In this document: piece by piece, positions 1 through 7,113 of the stretch
Layout: the number at the start of each line of letters is the position of its first letter
Position numbering within the stretch: the first letter of the stretch is position 1
The notes under the pieces: model-generated
Database searches by the model: none
Seen by the model: the letters and a program-made list of their open reading frames with translations, nothing else
What the model was told of the DNA's origin: nothing
Program-made: the position numbers and the translations under genes
NCBI GenBank assembly: GCA_030824295.1
Contig: JAVBYA010000298.1
Coordinates: 1 to 9,623 of the forward strand
DNA length: 9,623 bases
DNA from: Bacteroidota bacterium
Lineage (GTDB): Bacteria; Bacteroidota; Ignavibacteria; UBA10030; UBA8401
Reading direction: 5' to 3'

Positions 1-1
1 C

Positions 2-64
2 CAGAGCCAGGGGACCGGCCGGGACCATTTTCAGATCGATGAAGTATTGAAGAAACTCTCATGA
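2..64 (+). CDS. C-terminal end of an upstream gene, product unknown (partial)
   Basis: This frame is open from the window edge and ends in TGA at 62-64, so its stop overlaps the next gene's ATG in an ATGA arrangement typical of translationally coupled genes. The visible 20 residues end in DHFQIDEVLKKLS, a plausible amphipathic C-terminal helix. The other two forward frames hit stops at 40-42 and 48-50. Too little is present to name the product. In Bacteroidota, lpxK (lipid A 4'-kinase) is often found next to purine nucleoside phosphorylase, but nothing in these residues proves it. Confidence 0.45.
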   Translation, partial: QSQGTGRDHFQIDEVLKKLS

Positions 65-882
65 CACCACTCCGTGCACAGATCGACGATGCGGTGAAAT
101 TCCTCCGCACGAAAACATCCGCCGCACCTTCGGTCGGCATCATCCTCGGCACCGGCCTCGGCGGTCTGGTGAAGGAGATCGCGGCCGAGGTCGTGATCGA
201 CTATTCCGATATCCCGCATTTTCCGGTCTCCACCGTCGAATCCCATAAAGGGAAGCTCATCTTCGGTACGCTCGGCGGAAAGAGCATCGTGGCGATGCAG
301 GGACGCTTCCATTATTACGAAGGATACACCATGCAGCAGGTGACCTTCCCGGTGCGCGTGATGAAAGCGCTCGGCGTGAACACGCTGCTCATCTCCAACG
401 CGGCCGGCGGTATGAATCCTCTCTTCACCAAAGGGGACATCATGCTCATCACCGACCATATCAACCTGCTCGGTGACAATCCGCTCATCGGGCATAACGA
501 CGATACGCTCGGTCCACGCTTCCCGGATATGACCGAACCGTACACGCACGAACTGATCGCGCTGGCCGAGAAGGTAGCGCTGGACCAGAAGATACGCCTG
601 CAAAAAGGGGTATTTGTGGCCGTTTCCGGGCCGAATCTGGAGACCCGTGCCGAATACCGCTTCCTGCGCGGCATCGGTGCCGATGTGGTCGGAATGTCCA
701 CCGTGCCGGAAGTGATCGTGGCAGCCCACCAGTCCATGCGGGTGCTCGGTTTCTCCATCATGACCGACGAATGTTTCCCCGATGCGCTGAAACCGGTCTC
801 CCTGCAGGAAGTGATCGCCGTGGCGAATGCTGCGGAACCCAAACTGACCTCCATCATGAAAGAAGTAGTCGCGAGATTGTAG
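61..882 (+). CDS. Purine nucleoside phosphorylase, trimeric (PNP/MTAP) family
   Basis: A 273-residue cytosolic enzyme that cleaves purine (deoxy)ribonucleosides with phosphate into free base and (deoxy)ribose-1-phosphate, for purine salvage. The length fits the low-molecular-mass trimeric family. Visible motifs are the phosphate-binding GTGLGG near residue 30, GRFHYYEGY (81-89), SNAAGGMNP (112-120), the base-site Glu in GPNLETRAE (E194) and VGMSTVPEV (210-218, ribose-site M212). The position equivalent to human Asn243, which contacts the purine 6-position, appears to be Asp (D236 in TDECFPD). Asp here is the state in MTAP, so 6-oxo versus 6-amino preference is uncertain. The ATG at 61 overlaps the upstream stop. 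No strong Shine-Dalgarno is seen, which fits coupled translation. GC-rich codon use matches the ileS block. The family call is firm, the exact substrate range is not. Confidence 0.95.
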   Translation: MTPLRAQIDDAVKFLRTKTSAAPSVGIILGTGLGGLVKEIAAEVVIDYSDIPHFPVSTVESHKGKLIFGTLGGKSIVAMQGRFHYYEGYTMQQVTFPVRVMKALGVNTLLISNAAGGMNPLFTKGDIMLITDHINLLGDNPLIGHNDDTLGPRFPDMTEPYTHELIALAEKVALDQKIRLQKGVFVAVSGPNLETRAEYRFLRGIGADVVGMSTVPEVIVAAHQSMRVLGFSIMTDECFPDALKPVSLQEVIAVANAAEPKLTSIMKEVVARL

Positions 883-886
883 CAGA

Positions 887-2617
887 ATGTTGACTTCAAT
901 TGAAATACGAAATTTTAAGAGGTTCAATTCTGCTAAAATGGAGTTGGGCAAAAACGTTGTTTTTGTTGGTCCAAATAATTCAGGTAAGACAACTGCGTTG
1001 CAAGCATTGGCATTGTGGGATATTGGTGTTAAACGATGGAATGAAAAACGTGCAGGCCGATCATCGCCACAAACACGACCCGGTGTAACAATTAATAGAA
1101 ATGACTTAATTTCCTTGCCAATTCCAACAGCAAAATTACTTTGGAAAAATTTACGGACTCATGAATCTGATAGGCAAGAAGGGAAACCAGTTACAAAAAA
1201 TATTAGAATTGAGATTATTGTTAACGGTATCAATGATGGGAAAGAATGGTCGTTTGGGCTAGAATTTGTTTATGCCAACGAAGAATCATTTTATTGTAAG
1301 CCTATCCTCCTATCTGAAGGCGAAAAACAAGAGCGAATGTCAATTCCAGTTGAGGCTGTGATGAATCAAATTTCATTTCTGCCTCCTATGTCTGGATTGA
1401 TCGCAGTCGAACCTAAATGGGAGAAGGGTCGAATTGGAGTATTGCTTGGTGAAGGTCAAACAGCGCAAGTGCTTAGAAATTTGTGCTTTCAAATCTTTGA
1501 AGCTAAAAACAAGGGCGATTGGGATTCGCTTGTAACACATATTCAGAATTTATTTGGTGTTAAACTTCATGAACCAAAGTATATAAAAGAGCGTGGCGAA
1601 ATAACTATGTCCTATTCAACCGAAAACGACATAGTTCTTGATATATCTTCAAGTGGTAGAGGTTTACAACAAACATTGTTGCTGTTAGCTTTTTTGTATG
1701 CAAATCCCAAATCAATTTTGCTTCTTGACGAACCAGATGCGCACCTTGAAGTATTGCGACAACGACAAATTTATCAATTGCTTACAAATGTAGCCGAATT
1801 AAAAGAATCACAAATAGTAGCGGCAAGTCATTCAGAAATCATTATGAATGAAGCTGCTGATAAGGATATCGTGATTGCATTTGTTGGTAGTCAACCACAT
1901 AGAATTGATGATCGTGGGACTCAAGTATCAAAGTCACTAAAAGAAATAGGATTTGAAAAATATTACCAGGCTGAGCAAAAGGGATGGGTTTTTTATCTCG
2001 AGGGGTCTACAGATTTGGCAATGCTTCAATCATATGCAGAAATATTAGGGCATCCTGCCAAAGAAGTTCTTTTCAATACGCCATTTGTTGAGTATGTAGG
2101 GAATCAACCAATTTCATGTAGGAAACAATTCTACGGTTTAAGGGAAGGTAAGTCTGATTTAGTGGGAATCGCTATTTTTGATAAAGTTGATGTACCATTA
2201 ATCTCAAACTTACCGCTAATTGAGCTAATGTGGAAAAGGCGAGAATTTGAAAATTATTTATGCAAAGAAAGCGTTTTAATCGCTTATGCTGTAGGTAAAG
2301 AAAATGATGATTTATTTTCGCTCGCCGATTCAAACAGGCGAAAAGAAATAATGGTTAAATCAATTAAAGATGTTACGTTGGCACTAGAGACATTAAAAAA
2401 ACCAAGCCCGTGGTCTGATGAAATTAAGGCAAGCGATGACTTCCTTGATCCAGTTTTTGAGAACTATTTTAAAAATCTCGGAATTGAGAATATGTTAAGA
2501 AAAACAGATTATCATGTTTTAACAAAATATCTTAAGAAAGAAGAAATTGACCCTGAAATTATTGAAAAATTAGATCACATTGTTGAAATATCTCAACTTG
2601 CAAAGCCTGTATTATAA
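887..2617 (+). CDS. OLD-like AAA/ABC-type ATPase with C-terminal TOPRIM-like region; foreign gene
   Basis: A 576-residue protein. The N-terminus (MLTSIEIRNFKRF) is typical of SMC/RecF/OLD-type ATPases. Walker A is GPNNSGKTT (28-36), the ABC-like signature SSSGRGLQQ (254-262), Walker B SILLLDEPDAHLE (276-288, D281/E282), and a switch histidine is in AASHSEII (H315). After the ATPase comes VFYLEGSTD (368-376; E372 as candidate TOPRIM glutamate), IAIFDKVD (428-435; D432 and D435 as candidate metal ligands) and RREFENYL (451-458), a pattern seen in OLD and DUF4435-like proteins. OLD proteins are ATP-dependent nucleases, several involved in phage defence; that role here is inference. No GajB-like helicase or reverse transcriptase lies nearby, so it would be a stand-alone (class 1-like) member. 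It is strongly AT-rich (15 G/C in 60 at 2341-2400), unlike both neighbours, which points to horizontal transfer. Four bases separate it from the upstream stop, and its TAA abuts the ileS ATG. It has no evident Shine-Dalgarno or promoter, so it is probably read from the operon. Confidence 0.88.
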   Translation: MLTSIEIRNFKRFNSAKMELGKNVVFVGPNNSGKTTALQALALWDIGVKRWNEKRAGRSSPQTRPGVTINRNDLISLPIPTAKLLWKNLRTHESDRQEGKPVTKNIRIEIIVNGINDGKEWSFGLEFVYANEESFYCKPILLSEGEKQERMSIPVEAVMNQISFLPPMSGLIAVEPKWEKGRIGVLLGEGQTAQVLRNLCFQIFEAKNKGDWDSLVTHIQNLFGVKLHEPKYIKERGEITMSYSTENDIVLDISSSGRGLQQTLLLLAFLYANPKSILLLDEPDAHLEVLRQRQIYQLLTNVAELKESQIVAASHSEIIMNEAADKDIVIAFVGSQPHRIDDRGTQVSKSLKEIGFEKYYQAEQKGWVFYLEGSTDLAMLQSYAEILGHPAKEVLFNTPFVEYVGNQPISCRKQFYGLREGKSDLVGIAIFDKVDVPLISNLPLIELMWKRREFENYLCKESVLIAYAVGKENDDLFSLADSNRRKEIMVKSIKDVTLALETLKKPSPWSDEIKASDDFLDPVFENYFKNLGIENMLRKTDYHVLTKYLKKEEIDPEIIEKLDHIVEISQLAKPVL

Positions 2618-5600
2618 ATGTTCAAAGAACTGACCGATAAGATCAACTATTCCGACGTTGAAAAAGCGAACCTGAAATTCTGGGAAGAGAACAAGATCTT
2701 CGAAGAATCGATCACGTCCCGCAACGGAAAACCCCTGTACACCTTCTACGAAGGACCACCCACGGCCAACGGCCGTCCCGGCATCCACCATGTGATGGCG
2801 CGGACGCTGAAGGATGCCTTCTGCCGCTACAAGACCATGCGCGGATATCAGGTGCACCGCAAAGCGGGATGGGATACGCACGGTCTGCCGGTGGAGATCG
2901 AAGTAGAGAAGCAGATCGGCATCAAGCATAAGGATGAGATCGTTGCGTACGGTGTGGAGAAGTTCAACCAGCTCTGCCGTGAGTCCGTGTGGAAGTACAA
3001 AACGGACTGGGAACGGATGACGCGCGAGATGGGTTATTGGGTGGACCTGAACGATCCGTACGTGACGTTCGAGAATAACTATATCGAATCGATCTGGTGG
3101 GCGCTGAAGCAGTATTACACGAAAGAGATGATCTACCGCGGCTACAAGATCCAGCCGTACTGCCCGCGTTGCGAAACGCCGCTCTCCTCCCACGAGGTCG
3201 CTCTCGGTTACAAGGATGTGAAGGATCCGAGCGTTTACATCAAATTGAAAGTGAAAGGGGAAGCGAACACTTCGTTCCTCGTCTGGACGACCACTCCCTG
3301 GACGCTCATTGCGAACGTTGCGCTCGCGGTACATCCGGAGATCGACTATGTGAAGGTGGAACTGCTCGCAGTGGAAGGCGAAGCGACCGTGCCGACCGGA
3401 GAGTTCCTCATCATGGCGAAGGCGCGGCTGGAAGTGCTGAAGGAGAAATACACTATCGTTGCCGAGTTCAAGGGAAAAGAACTCGTCGGCAAAGAGTACG
3501 AGCGCATGTACAATTTCCATACGGTGGCGGAAAAAGGATGGTACGTGATCGAAGGGAACTTCGTCACGACCGATTCCGGTTCCGGTATCGTGCACATGGC
3601 CCCGGCATACGGCGAGGATGACTATCAGACCTGCCGCAAGCATGGATTGCCGACCATCCATCCGGTGAACAAGTCCGGCGCGTTCGAACCGGCCGTCACG
3701 CAGTTCCAGGGAAAGTTCGTGAAGGATGCGGATGCGGATATCATCCAGGACCTGAAGGTGCGCGGCATCCTCTACAAGAAGGAACAGTACCTGCACAGTT
3801 ATCCCCACTGCTGGCGCTGCTCGTCCCCACTGCTCTATTACGCGCGCACATCGTGGTACATCAGCACCACCAAGTATGCGCAGCGGATGATCGACCTGAA
3901 CAAGCAGATCAACTGGATCCCGAAAGAGGTCGGCGAAGGACGGTTCGGCAACTGGCTGGAAGAGAACAAGGACTGGGCATTGTCCCGCGACCGGTATTGG
4001 GGCACACCGCTTCCCATCTGGCTCTCCGAGGACGGCAAAGAGATGAAATGCGTCGGCAGTTTCGCGGAGCTTGTCGGTGCAGAGTGGCTGGACGAACAAG
4101 GAAAACCGTCCGGACGAATCTTCACGGAAGCCGATATCAAGACGCTCGATCCGCATAAACCGACGGTGGACAAGCTGGTCTTCCGTTCCGCCAACGGCGG
4201 CTATCTGAAACGGACCCCGGAACTCATCGACGTGTGGTTCGATTCCGGCGCCATGCCGTTCGCACAATGGCATTATCCGTTCGAGAACAAAGAGATCTTC
4301 GACAGCGCGTATCCTGCCGATTTCATCTCCGAAGGGATCGACCAGACGCGCGGATGGTTCTATACATTGCATTCCATCGGCACGTTCCTGTTCGATAAAC
4401 CGGCATACAAGAATGTGCTGGTGAATGAGCTCATCCTGGACAAGACCGGACAGAAGATGTCCAAGTCCAAAGGGAACACGGTCGATCCGTTCGGTCTGAT
4501 CATGAAATACGGTGCCGATGCCACCCGTTGGTATCTGGTGTCCCAGTCCCCGGTCTGGCGCCCCACGCTGTTCGATGAGGACGGGATCGGTGAAGTGCAG
4601 CGGAAGTTCTTCAGTACGCTGGTGAACACGTATTCCTTCTTCGCGCTCTATGCCAACATCGACGGGTTCGATCATTCAGAACCGACGGTGCCGGTGGCAG
4701 AGCGTTCCGAGATCGACCGCTGGATCATCAGCGCGCTCAATTCGCTGGTGAAGGAATACCGTCAGTACATGGACGAATACGATCTGACCCGTGCGTCCCG
4801 TGCCATCACGGACTTCACGCTGGACAATCTCTCCAACTGGTACGTGCGCCGTAACCGGCGCCGGTTCTGGAAGAGCGAAAAGGGGAAGGACAAGACCGCG
4901 GCGTATCAGACGCTGTATGAATGTCTTGATACCATCATCAAAATGACCGCACCGATCGCACCGTTCCTGGCGGAAGAGATGTACCGCAACCTGAACGGCG
5001 CAACAAAGAAAGAGAAGCACATCTCCATCCATCTGGCGATGCTGCCGGAGGTGAACGAGGCGGCGATCGATCCGGCGCTCGAAGCACGCATGGACCGCGC
5101 CATCCGCATCGTCGGTATCGTCCGCGCCATGCGGATGAAATCCAACATCAAAGTGCGTCAGCCGCTGCTGAAGATCCTGGTGCCGGTGAAGGACCAGGCG
5201 GAGTTCGCGCTGCTGAAATCGGTGGAGGATGTCATCCTGGACGAGATCAACGTGAAAGCGCTCGACGCGAAGATCGATCAGGACATCATCAAATACAAGA
5301 TCAAACCGAACTTCCGCGTGCTGGGGAACAAGTACGGCAAATCGACGGCGAAAGTGGCCGAGGTCATCCGCACGTTCACGCCGGCGCAGATCGCAGTGCT
5401 GAACGGGGACGGCACCGTGGAGATCACGGTCGAAGGGAACGCGGTCACCATCCTGCATGAGGATGTGGAGATCGTGGCAGAGGAGATCAAGGGCTGGATC
5501 GTGGAATCGGACGGGAAAGTGACCGTCGCACTGGATACGGAGATCACTCCCGAGCTGCGCGTGGAAGGGCTCGCGCGCGAGTTCGTCAGCCGCATCCAGA

Positions 5601-5809
5601 ACCTGCGGAAGGATTCCGGGTTCGAAGTGACCGACCGTATCTCCATCTCCTACGAAACAACGGATGAACTGGCCGATGCACTGGCGAAGTCCTCCGCGTA
5701 CATTATGAGCGAGACGCTCGCGGTGGACCTGAAACGGTCCGCAGCAGCAGGGGCCGCCACCGAGGATATCAACGGCACGGCGTGTTCCATCGGTATCACG
5801 AAAGTGTAA
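2618..5809 (+). CDS. ileS: Isoleucyl-tRNA synthetase, type 2 (eukaryote-like), with GIHH signature
   Basis: A 1063-residue cytosolic class I enzyme that activates isoleucine with ATP and charges tRNA-Ile. In order: start of the Rossmann fold with FYEGPPTANGRPGIHH, in which the class I signature reads G55-I56-H57-H58 instead of H-x-G-H; the CP1 editing domain with WTTTPWT (223-229) and HMAPAYGEDDY (326-336), suggesting intact proofreading; Cys pairs CPRC and CWRC; DRYWGTPLPIW; the KMSKS loop at 613-617; an all-helical anticodon-binding domain around SNWYVRRNRRRFW; and a long C-terminal region starting near KVRQPLLKILVP. Length and motif wording fit the type 2 IleRS lineage (common in Bacteroidota, intrinsically less sensitive to mupirocin) and not the E. 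coli type. The ATG directly follows the preceding TAA (TAAATG) with no Shine-Dalgarno, so initiation may depend on termination or reinitiation from the ATPase gene. Confidence 0.97.
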   Translation: MFKELTDKINYSDVEKANLKFWEENKIFEESITSRNGKPLYTFYEGPPTANGRPGIHHVMARTLKDAFCRYKTMRGYQVHRKAGWDTHGLPVEIEVEKQIGIKHKDEIVAYGVEKFNQLCRESVWKYKTDWERMTREMGYWVDLNDPYVTFENNYIESIWWALKQYYTKEMIYRGYKIQPYCPRCETPLSSHEVALGYKDVKDPSVYIKLKVKGEANTSFLVWTTTPWTLIANVALAVHPEIDYVKVELLAVEGEATVPTGEFLIMAKARLEVLKEKYTIVAEFKGKELVGKEYERMYNFHTVAEKGWYVIEGNFVTTDSGSGIVHMAPAYGEDDYQTCRKHGLPTIHPVNKSGAFEPAVTQFQGKFVKDADADIIQDLKVRGILYKKEQYLHSYPHCWRCSSPLLYYARTSWYISTTKYAQRMIDLNKQINWIPKEVGEGRFGNWLEENKDWALSRDRYWGTPLPIWLSEDGKEMKCVGSFAELVGAEWLDEQGKPSGRIFTEADIKTLDPHKPTVDKLVFRSANGGYLKRTPELIDVWFDSGAMPFAQWHYPFENKEIFDSAYPADFISEGIDQTRGWFYTLHSIGTFLFDKPAYKNVLVNELILDKTGQKMSKSKGNTVDPFGLIMKYGADATRWYLVSQSPVWRPTLFDEDGIGEVQRKFFSTLVNTYSFFALYANIDGFDHSEPTVPVAERSEIDRWIISALNSLVKEYRQYMDEYDLTRASRAITDFTLDNLSNWYVRRNRRRFWKSEKGKDKTAAYQTLYECLDTIIKMTAPIAPFLAEEMYRNLNGATKKEKHISIHLAMLPEVNEAAIDPALEARMDRAIRIVGIVRAMRMKSNIKVRQPLLKILVPVKDQAEFALLKSVEDVILDEINVKALDAKIDQDIIKYKIKPNFRVLGNKYGKSTAKVAEVIRTFTPAQIAVLNGDGTVEITVEGNAVTILHEDVEIVAEEIKGWIVESDGKVTVALDTEITPELRVEGLAREFVSRIQNLRKDSGFEVTDRISISYETTDELADALAKSSAYIMSETLAVDLKRSAAAGAATEDINGTACSIGITKV

Positions 5810-5830
5810 TTCACTCATTGTCATTTTCAC

Positions 5831-5836
5831 AAAGGA
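5831..5836 (+). promoter_or_regulatory. Ribosome binding site of the dksA-like gene
   Basis: AAAGGA lies 5 bases before the ATG at 5842. It decides the start: an upstream in-frame ATG at 5782 lies inside ileS and would add 20 residues with no matching site. Confidence 0.7.
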
Positions 5837-5841
5837 TCACA

Positions 5842-6354
5842 ATGGCGAAAACAGTTGTCAAAAAAGCGAAGGCAAAACCGGTGAAGAAAGCGGCCAAACC
5901 GAAAGCGGCCGCAAAACCGAAGGCAGCGGTGAAAGCGAAGAGTGCACCGCCGGCACCGGCGAAGAAGAAAGTGGTGAAGGGGTTCAATGCCAAGGAGCTA
6001 CTGTACTTCAAGGGGATCATCACGGAGAAGCGGAAGGAGATACTGGAGGAACTGGCCATCCTTAAGGAAAGCATGATGGACGTGACCACCGGCGAGTATG
6101 CCAGCGAGAACTCCACCTACTCCACGCATATGGAGCAGGGGACGGACGCGATGGAACGCGAGAAGACCTTCCTGTTCGCCTCGCGCGAAGGGAAGTTCCT
6201 CAACTACCTGGATGATGCGCTCAAACGCATCGACAAAGGAACGTACGGATTCTGCATCCAGTGCGGCAAGCTCATCCCCAAAGCGCGACTGGAAGCGGTC
6301 CCCCATGCGCAGCTCTGCATCGAATGCAAGAACCTGAAGAAGGGGTCGATGTAA
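5842..6354 (+). CDS. DksA/TraR-family zinc-finger transcription factor with Lys/Ala/Pro-rich tail
   Basis: A 170-residue protein in two parts. Residues 1-47 are a basic, low-complexity tail of Lys, Ala and Pro resembling histone H1 tails. Residues 48-170 are a DksA/TraR module: helix, acidic turn, long helix (EREKTFLFASREGKFLNYL), then a C4 zinc finger with C138, C141, C159 and C162 (CX2C-X17-CX2C). DksA proteins enter the RNA polymerase secondary channel and, with ppGpp, adjust rRNA and amino-acid promoters. At the coiled-coil tip I see QGTDAME, which appears to keep the second tip Asp of E. coli DksA (D74) but not D71, so classic DksA activity is not assured. The start at 5842 is chosen because of AAAGGA just upstream. 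It lies 32 bases after ileS and 2 bases before lspA, within the same presumed operon. Family confidence is high; equivalence to E. coli dksA is moderate. Confidence 0.9.
   Translation: MAKTVVKKAKAKPVKKAAKPKAAAKPKAAVKAKSAPPAPAKKKVVKGFNAKELLYFKGIITEKRKEILEELAILKESMMDVTTGEYASENSTYSTHMEQGTDAMEREKTFLFASREGKFLNYLDDALKRIDKGTYGFCIQCGKLIPKARLEAVPHAQLCIECKNLKKGSM
5893..5928 (+). repeat. Tandem 18-base coding repeat (A-K-P-K-A-A unit)
   Basis: Two consecutive 18-base units (5893-5910 and 5911-5928) both encode A-K-P-K-A-A and differ only at a few synonymous third positions. They sit in the basic tail of the DksA-like protein. Neighbouring K-P-V-K-K-A-A and A-V-K-A-K stretches look like diverged copies. 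Confidence 0.75.
6338..6345 (+). promoter_or_regulatory. Possible ribosome binding site of lspA
   Basis: A purine run, AGAAGGGG in context, inside the last codons of the dksA-like gene lies 11 bases before the GTG at 6357. The spacing is on the long side. It supports the GTG start, since no ATG in the lspA frame lies near the N-terminal hydrophobic segment. Confidence 0.45.
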
Positions 6355-6356
6355 CT

Positions 6357-6968
6357 GTGAGAGTACTGTTCGTCACGTTCTTTATTGTCATCGCGGACCA
6401 GATCACGAAGTTCATGATCAAGGGGCTCGAGGTCCCGTCGCTCGGCATCTCCCTGAAAGGGATGCAGCTCGGCACGTCCATTCCCGTTGCCGGGGACTTC
6501 CTCCGCATCACCTTCATCGAGAATCCGGGCATGGCGTTCGGCATCGAAGTGGTGGACGGCAAGCTGTTCCTGACTCTCTTCTCCATCGTGGCCAGCATCG
6601 GCATCTTCTTCTATCTCTATCTGCTCCGCCGGGAGAAGCTGCTGTTCCGTCTCTCGCTGGCGCTCATCCTGGGCGGTGCGATCGGCAACCTGATCGACCG
6701 GACCTTTTATGGGGTGATCTACGGAGAATCGGCGCTGTTCCACGGCAAAGTGGTCGATTTCATCGATGTCGATTTCATCAACATCGACCTCTGGGGCTTC
6801 ACGCTGCAGCGCTTTTGGGTGTTCAATATCGCCGATGCGGCGGTCTCCATTGGCGTGCTGATGATGCTCCTCTTCCACCGGTCGTTCGTGGACCAGGAAC
6901 ACGAAGCGGCCGCAGCGGCTGCCGTGCAGGAGAGCGGGTCAACGACAGAGTCCAATCCAACAGCGTAA
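6357..6968 (+). CDS. lspA: Lipoprotein signal peptidase (signal peptidase II)
   Basis: A 203-residue inner-membrane aspartyl protease that removes the signal peptide of prolipoproteins after the lipobox Cys has been lipidated. I take GTG at 6357 as start because the first membrane segment begins at once (VLFVTFFIVIADQITK). An earlier in-frame ATG at 6261 would read 32 extra codons out of frame through the dksA zinc-finger region. Motifs are DQITK (14-18), FIENPGMAFG (53-62, N56), GNLIDR (110-115), and the catalytic pair D134 in VVDFID and D160 in FNIADAAVS. Four hydrophobic segments fit the family. Residues 178-203 form an Ala-rich polar tail absent from E. coli LspA, probably cytosolic and dispensable. 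It starts 2 bases after the dksA-like stop and is followed by a terminator, so it closes the operon. The last gene in this window encodes a plausible substrate. Confidence 0.96.
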   Translation: MRVLFVTFFIVIADQITKFMIKGLEVPSLGISLKGMQLGTSIPVAGDFLRITFIENPGMAFGIEVVDGKLFLTLFSIVASIGIFFYLYLLRREKLLFRLSLALILGGAIGNLIDRTFYGVIYGESALFHGKVVDFIDVDFINIDLWGFTLQRFWVFNIADAAVSIGVLMMLLFHRSFVDQEHEAAAAAAVQESGSTTESNPTA

Positions 6969-6995
6969 TTCTTGCTGTCGGTCGGTCCAGGCTTG

Positions 6996-7024
6996 TTGAA
7001 GACCAAGTGACCATCCCATAATAA
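6996..7024 (+). promoter_or_regulatory. Possible promoter upstream of the rluD leader (weak)
   Basis: TTGAAG at 6996-7001 followed after 17 bases by TAATAA at 7019-7024 (or after 15 by CATAAT at 7017-7022) resembles a sigma-70-type promoter. If used, its transcript would run straight into the terminator at 7061-7089. The match is weak, and promoter consensus differs in Bacteroidota. Confidence 0.2.
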
Positions 7025-7060
7025 GTACGATAGAATCAATGTATTCCCTGAGACTTCCCT

Positions 7061-7089
7061 GATGCTCGCCGATGCGAGCATCTTTTTTT
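7061..7089 (+). terminator. Intrinsic terminator between lspA and rluD
   Basis: A perfect 9-base-pair stem (GATGCTCGC at 7061-7069 with GCGAGCATC at 7074-7082), a CGAT loop and seven T residues at 7083-7089 form a textbook Rho-independent terminator reading in the + direction. It lies 92 bases after the lspA stop and 24 bases before the rluD start. It either ends the upstream operon completely or acts as a leader attenuator for rluD. Confidence 0.9.
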
Positions 7090-7113
7090 CTCCACCCACA
7101 CATTCGCGTTCCG

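Noticed and set aside
31..951. Long minus-strand open frame opposite the phosphorylase gene
   Set aside because: Its His/Arg/Asp-rich composition is that of an antisense shadow of a GC-rich gene, and the + strand carries clear PNP motifs.
887..2617. Insertion sequence or prophage around the AT-rich gene
   Set aside because: No transposase, integrase, terminal inverted repeats or attachment-like repeats beyond the 6-base AATGTT.
2612..5830. Long minus-strand open frames opposite ileS (2612-4675 and 4676-5830)
   Set aside because: Antisense shadows: low complexity, no recognisable domain, and they exactly mirror the GC-rich ileS coding frame.
5782..5841. Longer N-terminus for the DksA-like protein starting at 5782
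   Set aside because: It would overlap the end of ileS, and the good ribosome site AAAGGA points to 5842.
7072..7113. rluD start at the ATG inside the terminator
   Set aside because: The start would lie in the hairpin and add 14 residues encoded by the T-run and spacer, unrelated to the S4 domain.
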